From: Thermaurantimonas sp046295455
GTDB taxonomy: Bacteria; Bacteroidota; Bacteroidia; Flavobacteriales; Schleiferiaceae
Reading direction: 5' to 3'
Assembly (NCBI GenBank): GCA_046295455.1
Contig: JBKBNI010000010.1
Coordinates: 22,352-86,351 of the forward strand
Length of the DNA stretch: 64,000 nt
Shown: positions 17,684 through 26,869 of the stretch, one piece after another
Numbering within the stretch: the stretch's first letter is position 1
Layout: each line of letters begins with the position of its first letter
Notes under the pieces: model-generated
Database searches by the model: none
The model's input: only the letters and a program-made list of their open reading frames with translations
Told to the model about the DNA's origin: nothing
Position numbers and translations under genes: made by a program

Positions 17684-19111
17684 TTAATATTTTTTGTCAA
17701 CAGGGTCAAACTCTGCCCATCCGGCAGTCCAATCCGTAGTACCAAAAGCTCCTCTGAAGGTTACATTTTTGTCAAAGAAATTTGCTCTACCTGGTTCATT
17801 GAATTTGGGATGATTAAAGCTAGCACCAGTCAAAAGCGGCTTGCCGGCAGGGATTGTAAAGGTAGGATTTGTGTAATCGTTGGTTAATCTAGTTCCAAAA
17901 AAGACATTTGGATTGATACCCCAATAGTTGTGAGTAGAATCAGATATTCCCACGAAAGTCTGATTGCGGGCTTGCCAATAGGCCTGAACAGAGTCCACAG
18001 AAACTCCGGTTCCTGCTAAGAATCTACTACCACTGGAAGCAGCAATTAAGATATTGTTTTCCAGTACACCTAAGCCACTTGCGTAATTATTGTACACTGA
18101 AGGCTGATTGAAGCGAACACCTCTTGGGAAGCCTGTGAAAACTGAATTGAAAACGCTCAGAGCAGTACGACGACGTCCATCGAATGCGTGCTGAAAGTTT
18201 GCGTTGCTGATAGATGAGCCTTGCTTAATTGGGCCAATAATTGTAACATTAGATACTACCCCTGTTGTGTAGGGCTGTACATCATTGTCATTTGGACCAT
18301 TATCTGTTTCAAAACCATTTGATCCTGACTGATCTGCAAAACCAGGATAACGGATTGCAATACCAAACTGTGCATTACCACTCCAGCCATAGTCTATGTC
18401 AAAGTCGTCATCCCAAGTACAAAATGAGATGAGGTACTTAGCATTGTTGGTTCCTCCGAAGAATTCAAACCCGTCGTCGCCACCGAAAGATACCATACAA
18501 TACTCCATCACGGTACCGCTACCTAAACCGCCAGTAGTAATAGAGTTGGTTTCGTTGTTTGGTGAAAGTTCGATGCCCGCAAATTCAACACGCACATAAC
18601 GCAACTCTCCTGAGGATTCAGTGTTGTTGGCTACTGTAGCAGAATTTTGGTTAGCCGGATTAGCTCCAAAGAATACTGGAGGATCTATACCTTCTACAGC
18701 CGGGTCAACTTGATTACACGCAGCATTGCCAAGGATGACCAAACCACCCCAGTCACCGCGGTCACGCAGTCCATCTTCTACAGATGAGGTAAAAACGATT
18801 GGTCTGTTTGGAGTGCCATTGGCAATGATTTTTGCACCTCTGTCAATGATGAGTGTACCACGAGTCCTTCTATCTCCAAACAAAATAGTACCCGGTTCGA
18901 TGGTAAGGATCTGTCCTTCCCTGACAAATACCTGCCCTCTGATTAGATACTTCTTGTCAGCTGTGAGAGTTCTTGTGGTAAGGTTTCCGGTAAGCTCTAC
19001 GAGCTGCTGGTTGTTTCCATTTCCGCCATTATCATCATCTTTTTTGGAGCAAGATGAGGCGATGATCCCCGCAGATAAAATAAACAGGGATGATTTTACT
19101 AAGTGTTTCAT
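17684..19111 (-). CDS. Surface lipoprotein with right-handed beta-helix, TonB-receptor partner
   Basis: A 475-aa protein with a lipoprotein signal (SSCS, Cys at about 21) and an acidic Asp/Gly/Asn-rich linker after it. The body repeats strand-turn units such as GTLIIDRGAKIIANGTPNRPI, GDWGGLVILGNA, LRYVRVEFAG and MEYCMVSFGGDDG, which suggest a parallel beta-helix. It sits 25 bases after a TonB-dependent receptor in the same direction and ends at a strong terminator. It could act as a substrate-capturing lid, as SusD does for SusC, but it is not SusD-like in sequence. The substrate is unknown. Confidence 0.75.
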   Translation of the reverse strand: MKHLVKSSLFILSAGIIASSCSKKDDDNGGNGNNQQLVELTGNLTTRTLTADKKYLIRGQVFVREGQILTIEPGTILFGDRRTRGTLIIDRGAKIIANGTPNRPIVFTSSVEDGLRDRGDWGGLVILGNAACNQVDPAVEGIDPPVFFGANPANQNSATVANNTESSGELRYVRVEFAGIELSPNNETNSITTGGLGSGTVMEYCMVSFGGDDGFEFFGGTNNAKYLISFCTWDDDFDIDYGWSGNAQFGIAIRYPGFADQSGSNGFETDNGPNDNDVQPYTTGVVSNVTIIGPIKQGSSISNANFQHAFDGRRRTALSVFNSVFTGFPRGVRFNQPSVYNNYASGLGVLENNILIAASSGSRFLAGTGVSVDSVQAYWQARNQTFVGISDSTHNYWGINPNVFFGTRLTNDYTNPTFTIPAGKPLLTGASFNHPKFNEPGRANFFDKNVTFRGAFGTTDWTAGWAEFDPVDKKY

Positions 19112-19136
19112 TTTTGGATTGATTTAGTGGTTTAAG

Positions 19137-21938
19137 TTATCGGATATCATAGGTCAGATTGATGTTAAACAGAACACCTCTTCTGAATGAAAATATGTTT
19201 CTGTCTATGCTGTCGTATGGTGAACCGTTGCGGTCGGTGTCTTGAAAAAACCTATACTTATAATTTAAAAGATCTTGTATACCAAACTTGACCTGATACT
19301 TATTGAATGTTTTTGTGTAGGTAATATCAATTGCGTGACGGGGTAATTCATATATGTCAGGGAAGTTTAGATCACCTACTGCGAATAACCTTTCACCGAA
19401 AATATTGTAGGATACTGAAACTCTTTGTTTGGTTTTTTCAGCAGTATATGCTGTGATCAAATTGAAGATGTATGGCGACTGGCCCTGAAGGGGTCTGATT
19501 TGGACCTGAGCAGACGCTTGCTCGCCGAGATCAACAATAGAATAAATATAAGAGGCATTGAGGTTAAAACTGAGTCGCTCTAAAAAGGCACTATTTACTA
19601 CACCTTTAAGACTTTTTCTAAATTCAATCTCTACTCCGTAGTTTGTCGCATAATTGGCATTTAAAAATGTAAGGGTAGGAAGTTCGGTGGTAATAATATT
19701 TCTCTGTTCGATGGGGTTATCAAAGTATTTGTAAAACAATGAAAAACTAAATACTTCGCCTAGCCTTGGATATATTTCATACCGAAGATCTACATTATCT
19801 ATTACGGCATTGAGAAGGCCAGGCTCGCCGGATTTATTTACGTCAAGTTTGTAATCGTAAAACATGAAAGGTGCTAGCTCTCTGAATTCGGGTCTGTTTA
19901 CAGTTCTTGCATACGCGATACGAATCTGTGACTTTTCATTTAAGTAATAGCTGACATTGAGCATTGGAAGGAAGTTAGTAAACGGATTGTTTACCTCTAC
20001 CGGGACAAGCCCCTGAAAGCCTGAAAGCTGCTGAATATTGGTTTCTAATCTGAATCCATAGTCGAAATTAAATCTCCTGTATTGGGAATTGACTCCTATA
20101 TAACTTGCTATCAAAAAGTTTCTTGCCTCATAAGAATCGACAGGCCTTGTTCCTTCCCGAAGTACAAAACCAGTAAACGGTTTTACATTATCGTTTGAAA
20201 AGATGGTGCTAAGAGGTTGACGCTCGAGTTCAGATTTTACGTCCGGTGGGACACTTCCAGGAATCAGATATGAAAAGTAGCGCGACTGAAAATCTCTGAA
20301 TTTGATATCAGACAGAAATCCGGCTTTAATTTTTTGGATAAAACCAGTGTTCTTAGTGTCATACGTGTAGTTGATACCTTGGGATGACGAAAACTCAAAC
20401 AGATTTCCAAAATACCTTGATGCATCAAAGAGATTGGATGATGGAGGTGTAATCATCACAAATCTTCCGTCGGTCGAATTGTCTGGAAGAAAAGTTCTGA
20501 AGCGCCTTAAGTCTGGTTCATTTTCACGGATTAAATTGAGACCGGCAATAAAATTGAATTGGTGATTATCTGAAATGGTGTAGATAGCTTCTCCTTGACC
20601 GATGTAGATACTTCTGCTTCGATATCCCAGCAGATAGTGGCGTCTGAAACCAATATCCTGTATAAAATCATCTCCTTCACGCAGAATGGTTTCATTTTCG
20701 CCAATTTGGTTAAAGAGATTGTTGAAGGTAATTTTCCATCTGCTTCCTCTCAACCATGAGAAATTAGACATGAGCATTACCCGGTTATTTTTTTCATAAA
20801 TGTTATCTTCGAAGGCAAAGCGTTCAAGTACCTCATTTGGACGATTGAAGTCATACTCGAGATATCTGAAAAAGTCTCTGACTGTATGAACATATGATTG
20901 GCTGATGCTTATAGATGTAATGTTGCTGAATTGATTTGATCCCGTATTCTTAACGCGCCCCAGGGTGTAGCCGAGACTTATATCAGGAATAGCCGTGAAT
21001 TCGAGGGGTTCGAAATTGTTTTTCAGAAGATGAGAAAATTTTGCTCTTTCGGCACTTTGCACAGGAAGATCTTCAAAATTATCAGTGCTGGGGAAGCTCC
21101 TCGGAAGGCTTCTGTAGGTATCAATTCCTAAAAAATCAGTAGATGATCCTTGACTTTGAAAATAAGGAAGAAAAGTAGTCTGTGTGCGATATCCGGTACC
21201 AAAGTGTACCTGGTCGAAGTTTGACTCAACAATGTTGTTGGTGTAAATTTTAATTACGCCACCCGCAATGTCGCCCGGAAGCTCTGGAGCTGCGGACTTA
21301 AATATCAATACCCGATCTAACGCATTGCTTGGAATCAAATCAAATGAAAAACTCCTGCGATCAACCTCTGTAGAGGGAGCTATAGCATTGTTGACCATTA
21401 TATTATTGTAACGCTCATTAAGACCTCTTATGAGTATAAATCTGCCTTCAGTGATGGTAATGCCAGGGATACGCTGCATAACTTGAGCTGCATTGTTGTC
21501 TTGAGAAAGAGAAATTTGTTGCTTTGATATTCCAGAGACCACCTGCTTTGCTTCTTTGATTTCGAGAATTACGGCAGATTGGGTGTTAGTAACTTTTGAT
21601 GCCACAACTTGTACATCGCTCAGCAATTGTGTGGATTCCTGAATTTGAAAATTTTGGGTATATATACGTCCTCCAAATGCATCAATGACGGCTGTCTGCT
21701 GGTCGTAGCCCATAAAGGAACATACTAATTGGTGTTTTCCCGGAGGCACCTTAAATTCATAAAAACCGTCAATATCTGTAGATGCACCTATAGTTGTGCC
21801 GTTTACGATCACATTTACACCCACTAGGCTTTCTTTAGACTGCTTATCAGTTACTCGACCTCTTACTGTGGCGTTTTGTGCATTTAATCTAAATAATGAT
21901 GAAAATATTAATAGGAAAAGGGTTGCTTTACTTCTCAT
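19137..21938 (-). CDS. TonB-dependent outer membrane receptor with N-terminal carboxypeptidase-regulatory domain
   Basis: A 933-aa outer membrane protein: signal peptide (1-20, ends LNAQ), carboxypeptidase-regulatory-like domain (about 24-110, GRVTDKQSKESLVGVNVIV), plug domain (about 120-250, with ILIRGLNERYNNIMVNN and LPGDIAGGVIKI), then a 22-strand-type barrel ending in an aromatic strand (LFNINLTYDIR). It imports a substrate across the outer membrane using energy from TonB-ExbBD, whose genes lie just upstream in the same direction (113-base gap). The barrel begins like CirA/FecA-type receptors, but the substrate cannot be read from the sequence. Confidence 0.93.
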   Translation of the reverse strand: MRSKATLFLLIFSSLFRLNAQNATVRGRVTDKQSKESLVGVNVIVNGTTIGASTDIDGFYEFKVPPGKHQLVCSFMGYDQQTAVIDAFGGRIYTQNFQIQESTQLLSDVQVVASKVTNTQSAVILEIKEAKQVVSGISKQQISLSQDNNAAQVMQRIPGITITEGRFILIRGLNERYNNIMVNNAIAPSTEVDRRSFSFDLIPSNALDRVLIFKSAAPELPGDIAGGVIKIYTNNIVESNFDQVHFGTGYRTQTTFLPYFQSQGSSTDFLGIDTYRSLPRSFPSTDNFEDLPVQSAERAKFSHLLKNNFEPLEFTAIPDISLGYTLGRVKNTGSNQFSNITSISISQSYVHTVRDFFRYLEYDFNRPNEVLERFAFEDNIYEKNNRVMLMSNFSWLRGSRWKITFNNLFNQIGENETILREGDDFIQDIGFRRHYLLGYRSRSIYIGQGEAIYTISDNHQFNFIAGLNLIRENEPDLRRFRTFLPDNSTDGRFVMITPPSSNLFDASRYFGNLFEFSSSQGINYTYDTKNTGFIQKIKAGFLSDIKFRDFQSRYFSYLIPGSVPPDVKSELERQPLSTIFSNDNVKPFTGFVLREGTRPVDSYEARNFLIASYIGVNSQYRRFNFDYGFRLETNIQQLSGFQGLVPVEVNNPFTNFLPMLNVSYYLNEKSQIRIAYARTVNRPEFRELAPFMFYDYKLDVNKSGEPGLLNAVIDNVDLRYEIYPRLGEVFSFSLFYKYFDNPIEQRNIITTELPTLTFLNANYATNYGVEIEFRKSLKGVVNSAFLERLSFNLNASYIYSIVDLGEQASAQVQIRPLQGQSPYIFNLITAYTAEKTKQRVSVSYNIFGERLFAVGDLNFPDIYELPRHAIDITYTKTFNKYQVKFGIQDLLNYKYRFFQDTDRNGSPYDSIDRNIFSFRRGVLFNINLTYDIR

Positions 21939-22051
21939 GCGCGAATAACTGCCCGCAAAGCAATCTTCATTAAGTTAAGTAGTGTTAACTCCTATGTTAA
22001 ATCTATGTTATGTAGAACTGGAAGAGGTTTATTTAATTATTTAATATTCAA

Positions 22052-22867
22052 TCAGTTCTTCCTAAACTCATAGATTATAAAGCCCACTTGTTCTTCAGGG
22101 GCATCGGGGTCTGAACTCCATTTAGTGCGCAAAGCTGCATCTCTGGCATTTCGATTCAGACATTCTGAAAAGACGTTGGTCGAATAATTTTGAAAACTTA
22201 CTCCCGGTGTGGCTTCAATCACATTTCCATTCTGATCTACTTTGATACGCACTACGATTCTTCCCGTTTCAGGGCAGTTGTAGTCTGGTTTGGGTTTGAT
22301 CTGAGCTGTACGTCCTCCTAAAAAATATCCTGTACCACTGGAGCCTATTCCTGTTCCGCTTCCATCCGAACTACCGGATTCATTTGACCCACCAGGTGAA
22401 CCCTGAGCCCCCTGCTGGGATCCCGACCCGCTTTGTCCTGAGGTGCCTCTGTTAGGATTATTGATAATATTCTGAAGTCGTTGGTCAATTTGTTGTTGAT
22501 TCTGTTGTGTTTGTTGTGACGTTTCTTTTTTGGGAGGCTCCACAGGAGGAGTTGTGTTTTTGCTTTTGCGACTTTGAGAAACGGAAGGAGCATCCTCTGT
22601 TTCTTGTGTAGGAGTTATTATGTCATGAATTTGACGTTGAGGAGAAACGGGTGGTGTTGTAATTTTTTGTTGTTGACTCTTATTGTCTTCCAATTGTGTA
22701 GGACCTCCGGCATCCATATTAAATCCAAATTGGATTGCAATACCTTCTTCTGGCTTTGGGTCCAGATATGTAAGGCCAACAAAGAAAAACAAAATAAAAA
22801 GTATGCAATTGATTATCAAAGTGATGATCAATGCCTTTTTTTCTTCTCTTGTTTTTGGCCAATTCAT
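22052..22867 (-). CDS. tonB: TonB-like energy transducer
   Basis: A 271-aa protein with one N-terminal transmembrane segment (about 11-34) that would contact ExbBD. A long periplasmic linker (about 50-195) is first Pro/Gln-rich and then Gly/Ser-rich. A C-terminal domain follows (about 196-271: GRIVVRIKVDQNGNVIEA...FIIYEFRKN). This is the TonB/TolA layout. It follows exbD by 5 bases. The receptor downstream is the obvious client. The Gly/Ser-rich part is unusual in length but typical of Bacteroidota transducers. Confidence 0.9.
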   Translation of the reverse strand: MNWPKTREEKKALIITLIINCILFILFFFVGLTYLDPKPEEGIAIQFGFNMDAGGPTQLEDNKSQQQKITTPPVSPQRQIHDIITPTQETEDAPSVSQSRKSKNTTPPVEPPKKETSQQTQQNQQQIDQRLQNIINNPNRGTSGQSGSGSQQGAQGSPGGSNESGSSDGSGTGIGSSGTGYFLGGRTAQIKPKPDYNCPETGRIVVRIKVDQNGNVIEATPGVSFQNYSTNVFSECLNRNARDAALRTKWSSDPDAPEEQVGFIIYEFRKN

Positions 22868-22872
22868 ACATT

Positions 22873-23265
22873 TTATTTAGGGTCTGTAGCAAGCACCATT
22901 TTCATTCGGTTTCGGTAGGCAATATCCATGACCTTGACTACCTTACCGGTAGGCACACTTTCATCTGCCAACAATATTATCACAGGAGATTCTTTCCCAC
23001 GGGTCAGACTCAGGAGTTCTGATTCGAGTGACTCTTCCATTACTGATCTGTCATTGACCAATATTTTAAGATCTTTTTTAATTGTGACTGTGATGTCTTG
23101 TTTTTTTACAGTTTCAGCTTTGCTTTTAGGTAAGATTAAATCAAGAGCACTGGTCGTAACCAATGTAGATGTAAGCATAAAAAAAATGAGAAGTAGAAAA
23201 ACAATATCCGTCATGCTGGCCATGCTGAAATCTGCACTAATTTTATTTCTACCTCTTAAGTCCAT
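22873..23265 (-). CDS. exbD: Biopolymer transport protein ExbD/TolR
   Basis: A 130-aa protein with a single transmembrane helix (about 18-40). The conserved Asp of the family, needed for proton use, sits in SMTDIVFLLLIFFML (D20). The periplasmic domain (about 55-130) is of normal size. It couples the proton-motive force to TonB together with ExbB. It is the middle gene of exbB-exbD-tonB, with spacings of 12 and 5 bases. Confidence 0.94.
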   Translation of the reverse strand: MDLRGRNKISADFSMASMTDIVFLLLIFFMLTSTLVTTSALDLILPKSKAETVKKQDITVTIKKDLKILVNDRSVMEESLESELLSLTRGKESPVIILLADESVPTGKVVKVMDIAYRNRMKMVLATDPK

Positions 23266-23277
23266 AGGATGGTAAGT

Positions 23278-23976
23278 TTATACCTCTTCGTTTAACAAAT
23301 CTAGAAACTCTGTCGCATTGACCTCCATTTGATAGACGACATTATTGACCTTTGATACAAGGATATTGTAGCTCATGTAAGCAACAATACCTACAATCAA
23401 TCCGGCGACCGTAGTGGTCATGGCCGTATAAATGCCTTCTGCCAGCATATCCACACGAATCTGTCCTCCGGCGGCTGCCATTTCGTGAAAGGCCAGGATC
23501 ATCCCGATCACAGTACCGAGAAATCCTATCATGGGTGCAGCCCCTGAAATGGTGGCAAGCAAGGCAAGGTTTTTCTCAAGCTGTAGCACTTCGATTTTTC
23601 CTGTATTTTCAATCGCTGCAGCGATGTCCTTCAGAGGTCTGCCGATCCTGCTGATGCCCTTTTCGATCATTCGGGCTACCGGTGTATTGGCGGCAAGGCA
23701 CATCGCCTTTGCAGAGTCTAATTTTCCGGCAGAAACCTGTGATTTTATCGAGCTGATAAAACTTTGATCCAACTTTCCGGCCTTCGAAATGGACTGATAT
23801 CTCTCAATAAATATGTACAACGCTATTGAAAACAGCAGGAGCAATACGGACATAATAATGATACCTCCTATTCCCCCGCTGGTAATCAACTCAATAATAG
23901 AAAGGGTCTTTTGAACCGGCTCGTCGGTGGTGGTCTGAGTTATCGGTGCTACACCAGTATTTATCTGCAAAAGCAT
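23278..23976 (-). CDS. exbB: MotA/TolQ/ExbB proton channel protein
   Basis: A 232-aa inner membrane protein with three transmembrane helices: near 32-54, and the pair in the C-terminal half (IGFLGTVIGMILAF and TTTVAGLIVGIVAY), which carry the conserved family motif. A cytoplasmic region lies between helices 1 and 2. It forms the pentameric channel of the ExbBD-TonB motor. It is the first gene of the operon, with a CAAACATA (minus strand TATGTTTG) -7 element about 19 bases upstream. Confidence 0.94.
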   Translation of the reverse strand: MLLQINTGVAPITQTTTDEPVQKTLSIIELITSGGIGGIIIMSVLLLLFSIALYIFIERYQSISKAGKLDQSFISSIKSQVSAGKLDSAKAMCLAANTPVARMIEKGISRIGRPLKDIAAAIENTGKIEVLQLEKNLALLATISGAAPMIGFLGTVIGMILAFHEMAAAGGQIRVDMLAEGIYTAMTTTVAGLIVGIVAYMSYNILVSKVNNVVYQMEVNATEFLDLLNEEV

Positions 23977-23994
23977 TTTTAACTTTTTAATTCA

Positions 23995-24002
23995 CAAACA
24001 TA
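23995..24002 (-). promoter_or_regulatory. Putative -7 promoter element for exbB-exbD-tonB
   Basis: TATGTTTG on the minus strand fits TAnnTTTG, 19 bases upstream of the exbB start. No clear -33 element was seen. Confidence 0.4.
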
Positions 24003-24069
24003 AATTGAATGCAAAAAAGAGGTTGATAAGTTTTTCAACAATTCGCTTAACTAAGAATGAAACTACCTG

Positions 24070-25455
24070 TTAGTGTAAAATATTGTATTGAAGCACATAC
24101 ACTAACGCTCCAGCTAAGTAACCGATGAGAGCAAGAGGGGCAATCTTTCGAAAATACCAGGCAAAGGTGATGCGCTCAATACCCATAACGGCTACACCTG
24201 CCGCTGAACCAATAATTAAGGCGCTGCCACCAGTTCCAGCAGAATAGGCCAAAAACTCCCAGAAAAGCCCATCCTGCTCAAAGAATGTACCTGGCTGTAT
24301 AGGATACATCCCCATGGCTGCAGCCACTAAGGGGACATTGTCCACCACACTTGATAATATGCCTATGGTCAAAGCGAGAAGAATTATCCCTGATTTATGT
24401 TCAATCCCTATGGTATGATCCAGAAAAGATGCAAGGTGACTCAGCGTTCCCATACTTTGTAAACTTCCGACCGCCAGCAGTATTCCGAGAAAAAATAATA
24501 CGGATGCCATATCGATTTTTCGAATAACACCAATGACAGAGAGCTCCCTTTGCACAGCAAAGGGTTTTTTACTATGCAATATTTCAGTGGCAATCCACAT
24601 AATCCCAAGGCTAAACATCATCCCCATAAACGGCGGAAGATGCGTAATGGCCTTAAAAACGGGAACAAATAGCAATAGAAGAATACCACCTACAAATATG
24701 ATCTTCTTTTCGTGTGGCTTGACTGCCAGATAGCTATGTCCAGCCGAGGATTTAATTTCCGGATGGCTGATATTTCCTTTGAGCGCACGTGTCAGTAGCA
24801 GTAATGGTACAAGAGTACACACCATACTCGGTAATATCACCATCGTGACGATACGCACGGTGGTAATTTGTTTTCCGATCCAGAGCATGGTAGTAGTGAC
24901 GTCTCCGATGGGAGACCATGCACCTCCTGCATTTGCAGAAATGACGATCATTCCCGCAAAAAGCCATCGATCTTTATAATTCGCTACCATCTTTCGCACC
25001 AGTGATGCCATTACAATTGTAGTAGTCAGATTATCAAGAGCTGCACTCATAAAAAAGGTTAGTCCACACACAAGCCACATAAGCGACAATCTGCTGGTGG
25101 TGCTTATTCTGTTTGTAATGATCGAGAATCCACCGTGAGCATCTATAGTCTCTACTATAGTCATAGCTCCTATCAAGAAAAACAATATGCTGGCGATTTC
25201 AGACAGGTGCTCAAGCAGCTGATGCTCCGAGATGTACTCAAGCATCTTTTCTTTGTTGGGCTGGTCGGATACCAGGCCGAGATAGTGGGCTACGTCCGGC
25301 CAGCTTACCAGCTGGGTAGCAGATAGAGCATAGAGCGCCCAGCACAAAACTCCGGTCACAAGTGCGCTAGCTGCCTTGTTGATATGAAGTTTATGTTCTA
25401 GAGCAATGGCAGTATATCCAACAATAAAAATGAAAATAATAAGGTATTCCATCAT
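24070..25455 (-). CDS. nhaD: NhaD-type Na+/H+ antiporter
   Basis: A 461-aa polytopic membrane protein with about 12 transmembrane helices and the NhaD pattern: ILFFLIGAMTIVETIDAHGGF in the first half, then SAALDNLTTTIVMASL, ISANAGGAWSPIGDVTTTMLW and SSVVDNVPLVAAAMGM. The paired DN motifs within the membrane are the likely ion site. It exports Na+ (or Li+) in exchange for protons. Its ATG overlaps the stop of the upstream dehydrogenase gene by four bases (ATGA), so the two are translationally coupled. Confidence 0.92.
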   Translation of the reverse strand: MMEYLIIFIFIVGYTAIALEHKLHINKAASALVTGVLCWALYALSATQLVSWPDVAHYLGLVSDQPNKEKMLEYISEHQLLEHLSEIASILFFLIGAMTIVETIDAHGGFSIITNRISTTSRLSLMWLVCGLTFFMSAALDNLTTTIVMASLVRKMVANYKDRWLFAGMIVISANAGGAWSPIGDVTTTMLWIGKQITTVRIVTMVILPSMVCTLVPLLLLTRALKGNISHPEIKSSAGHSYLAVKPHEKKIIFVGGILLLLFVPVFKAITHLPPFMGMMFSLGIMWIATEILHSKKPFAVQRELSVIGVIRKIDMASVLFFLGILLAVGSLQSMGTLSHLASFLDHTIGIEHKSGIILLALTIGILSSVVDNVPLVAAAMGMYPIQPGTFFEQDGLFWEFLAYSAGTGGSALIIGSAAGVAVMGIERITFAWYFRKIAPLALIGYLAGALVYVLQYNILH

Positions 25456-26696
25456 TTAAATATGCAGATTTCGGAGTTTGATGACAGGGCCAACGTAAAG
25501 GCTGATTTTGTGATACCTGTCTTTTGAGGATTGATTGAATAGCACTTCTTTAAAATGTATTCGATTCGGTCTGACACATCACTGAAGATGGATTGATCAT
25601 CTACACGGGCATCATCGCTCATCAGATAGGCAAAGGTTCTGGCCATGCCACAGTTTGCCACAAAATCCGGGATTAAACTTACAAGGTCGTCTGCCTCAGA
25701 TGCAATCGGCCCCATAAAAATTTCTTCATCTGCAAACGGTACATTCGCTCCACATGAAATAACCTCCAGGCCAGAATGAATCAGTTGTCTGAGTTGGTCA
25801 TCATTTACCAATCTGGATGCGGCAGCCGGAATGAAAATTTCTGCACCAATACTCCAGATTGCATTGTTTATGTCTTCGAAATCCATCATTTCGGCAGCAT
25901 TGAGTTGATTATTGGTCTTACACTCAAATAGTTTTGAGACTTCTTCGAAAGAAAAACCTTCTTCACGAAGCACCCCACCCATTCGATCGATAATGCCAAC
26001 AATTTTTACACCATAGGAGGTAAGATAGTAAGCCGCAGAGGCCCCTACATTGCCCCATCCTTGTATGATGGCCTTCTTTCCGGCCACATGTGAATCTGTG
26101 AAAATTCTATAGAAATGTTTTACCGATTCTGCCACACCATAGCCTGTGATAAGATCCGATACTGTAAGTATTCGATTAATTTTTGGCCTTATCGAGTCCG
26201 ATGTGACAGGAAGTATTACACCCTGTTGAAGATTTTTGATTTTTTTAACTTTATTAAATTCATCCGGTTTGAAATGCCCCACCAGGACACCTTCCTGAGG
26301 GTGCTGAATCCCCAGATGGTAGGTTATTGGAATGACTTCCTCTTTTTCGTCTACATTCAGGTCGCCTCCCGTTCCGTAGTAATTTTTCAATAGCGGATAA
26401 ATGGCTTTAAACCAGCGTCTGAGCACTTCGTGCTTCCTTGGATCGGACGGATCAAAATCAATTCCGGATTTAGCGCCTCCGATCTCCGGACCTGCCACGG
26501 CAAATTTTATTTCCATGGTTTTGGCCAGAGATAGCACTTCATTTTTTGTAAGTCCTTTGCGCATTCTTGTGCCTCCTCCAGCAGCTCCCCCTTTCAGTGA
26601 ATTAATAACCACCCATCCGCGAGCTTCAGATTCCGGATCGTTCCACTCAAAAACGATTTCCGGGGATTTTTCTTCAAATTCTTTGATGGCTTCCAT
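25452..26696 (-). CDS. Glu/Leu/Phe/Val dehydrogenase family protein
   Basis: A 414-aa oxidoreductase. The substrate-binding half holds GGGTRMRKG and the catalytic-lysine region KFAVAGPEIGGAKSGIDF. The NAD(P)-binding half has IQGWGNVGASAAYYL and ISCGANVPF. It deaminates an amino acid (most likely glutamate, possibly a branched-chain one) to its oxo acid. It differs from standard glutamate dehydrogenases by extra sequence around LNVDEKEEVIPITYHLGIQHPQEG, so the substrate is uncertain. It is coupled to nhaD; the reason for that pairing is not obvious. Confidence 0.88.
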   Translation of the reverse strand: MEAIKEFEEKSPEIVFEWNDPESEARGWVVINSLKGGAAGGGTRMRKGLTKNEVLSLAKTMEIKFAVAGPEIGGAKSGIDFDPSDPRKHEVLRRWFKAIYPLLKNYYGTGGDLNVDEKEEVIPITYHLGIQHPQEGVLVGHFKPDEFNKVKKIKNLQQGVILPVTSDSIRPKINRILTVSDLITGYGVAESVKHFYRIFTDSHVAGKKAIIQGWGNVGASAAYYLTSYGVKIVGIIDRMGGVLREEGFSFEEVSKLFECKTNNQLNAAEMMDFEDINNAIWSIGAEIFIPAAASRLVNDDQLRQLIHSGLEVISCGANVPFADEEIFMGPIASEADDLVSLIPDFVANCGMARTFAYLMSDDARVDDQSIFSDVSDRIEYILKKCYSINPQKTGITKSAFTLALSSNSEICIFK

Positions 26697-26719
26697 GTAT
26701 GAATATTGAAAATAAGCAG

Positions 26720-26727
26720 CAAAGTTA
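26720..26727 (-). promoter_or_regulatory. Putative -7 promoter element for the dehydrogenase-nhaD pair
   Basis: TAACTTTG on the minus strand fits TAnnTTTG, 24 bases upstream of the ATG at 26696. No -33 partner was recognised. Confidence 0.4.
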
Positions 26728-26841
26728 TTTACCGAAACTGCCCGAAGTAGGATATTAATCTAATAATCAGATTTTTTGAAATTGTTAACGCTTGGTAATA
26801 TTTACTCCTGCATCGTTTCCGGCTTAGGTAAGGCTTATGTT

Positions 26842-26849
26842 TACCTTTG
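26842..26849 (+). promoter_or_regulatory. Putative -7 promoter element for the ricT-like/gldH/PBP1A operon
   Basis: TACCTTTG fits TAnnTTTG. Transcription would begin near 26856, which excludes the ATG at 26837 and favours 26870 as the start of the first gene. Confidence 0.5.
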
Positions 26850-26869
26850 CGGGGATTAATATGAGAGAT

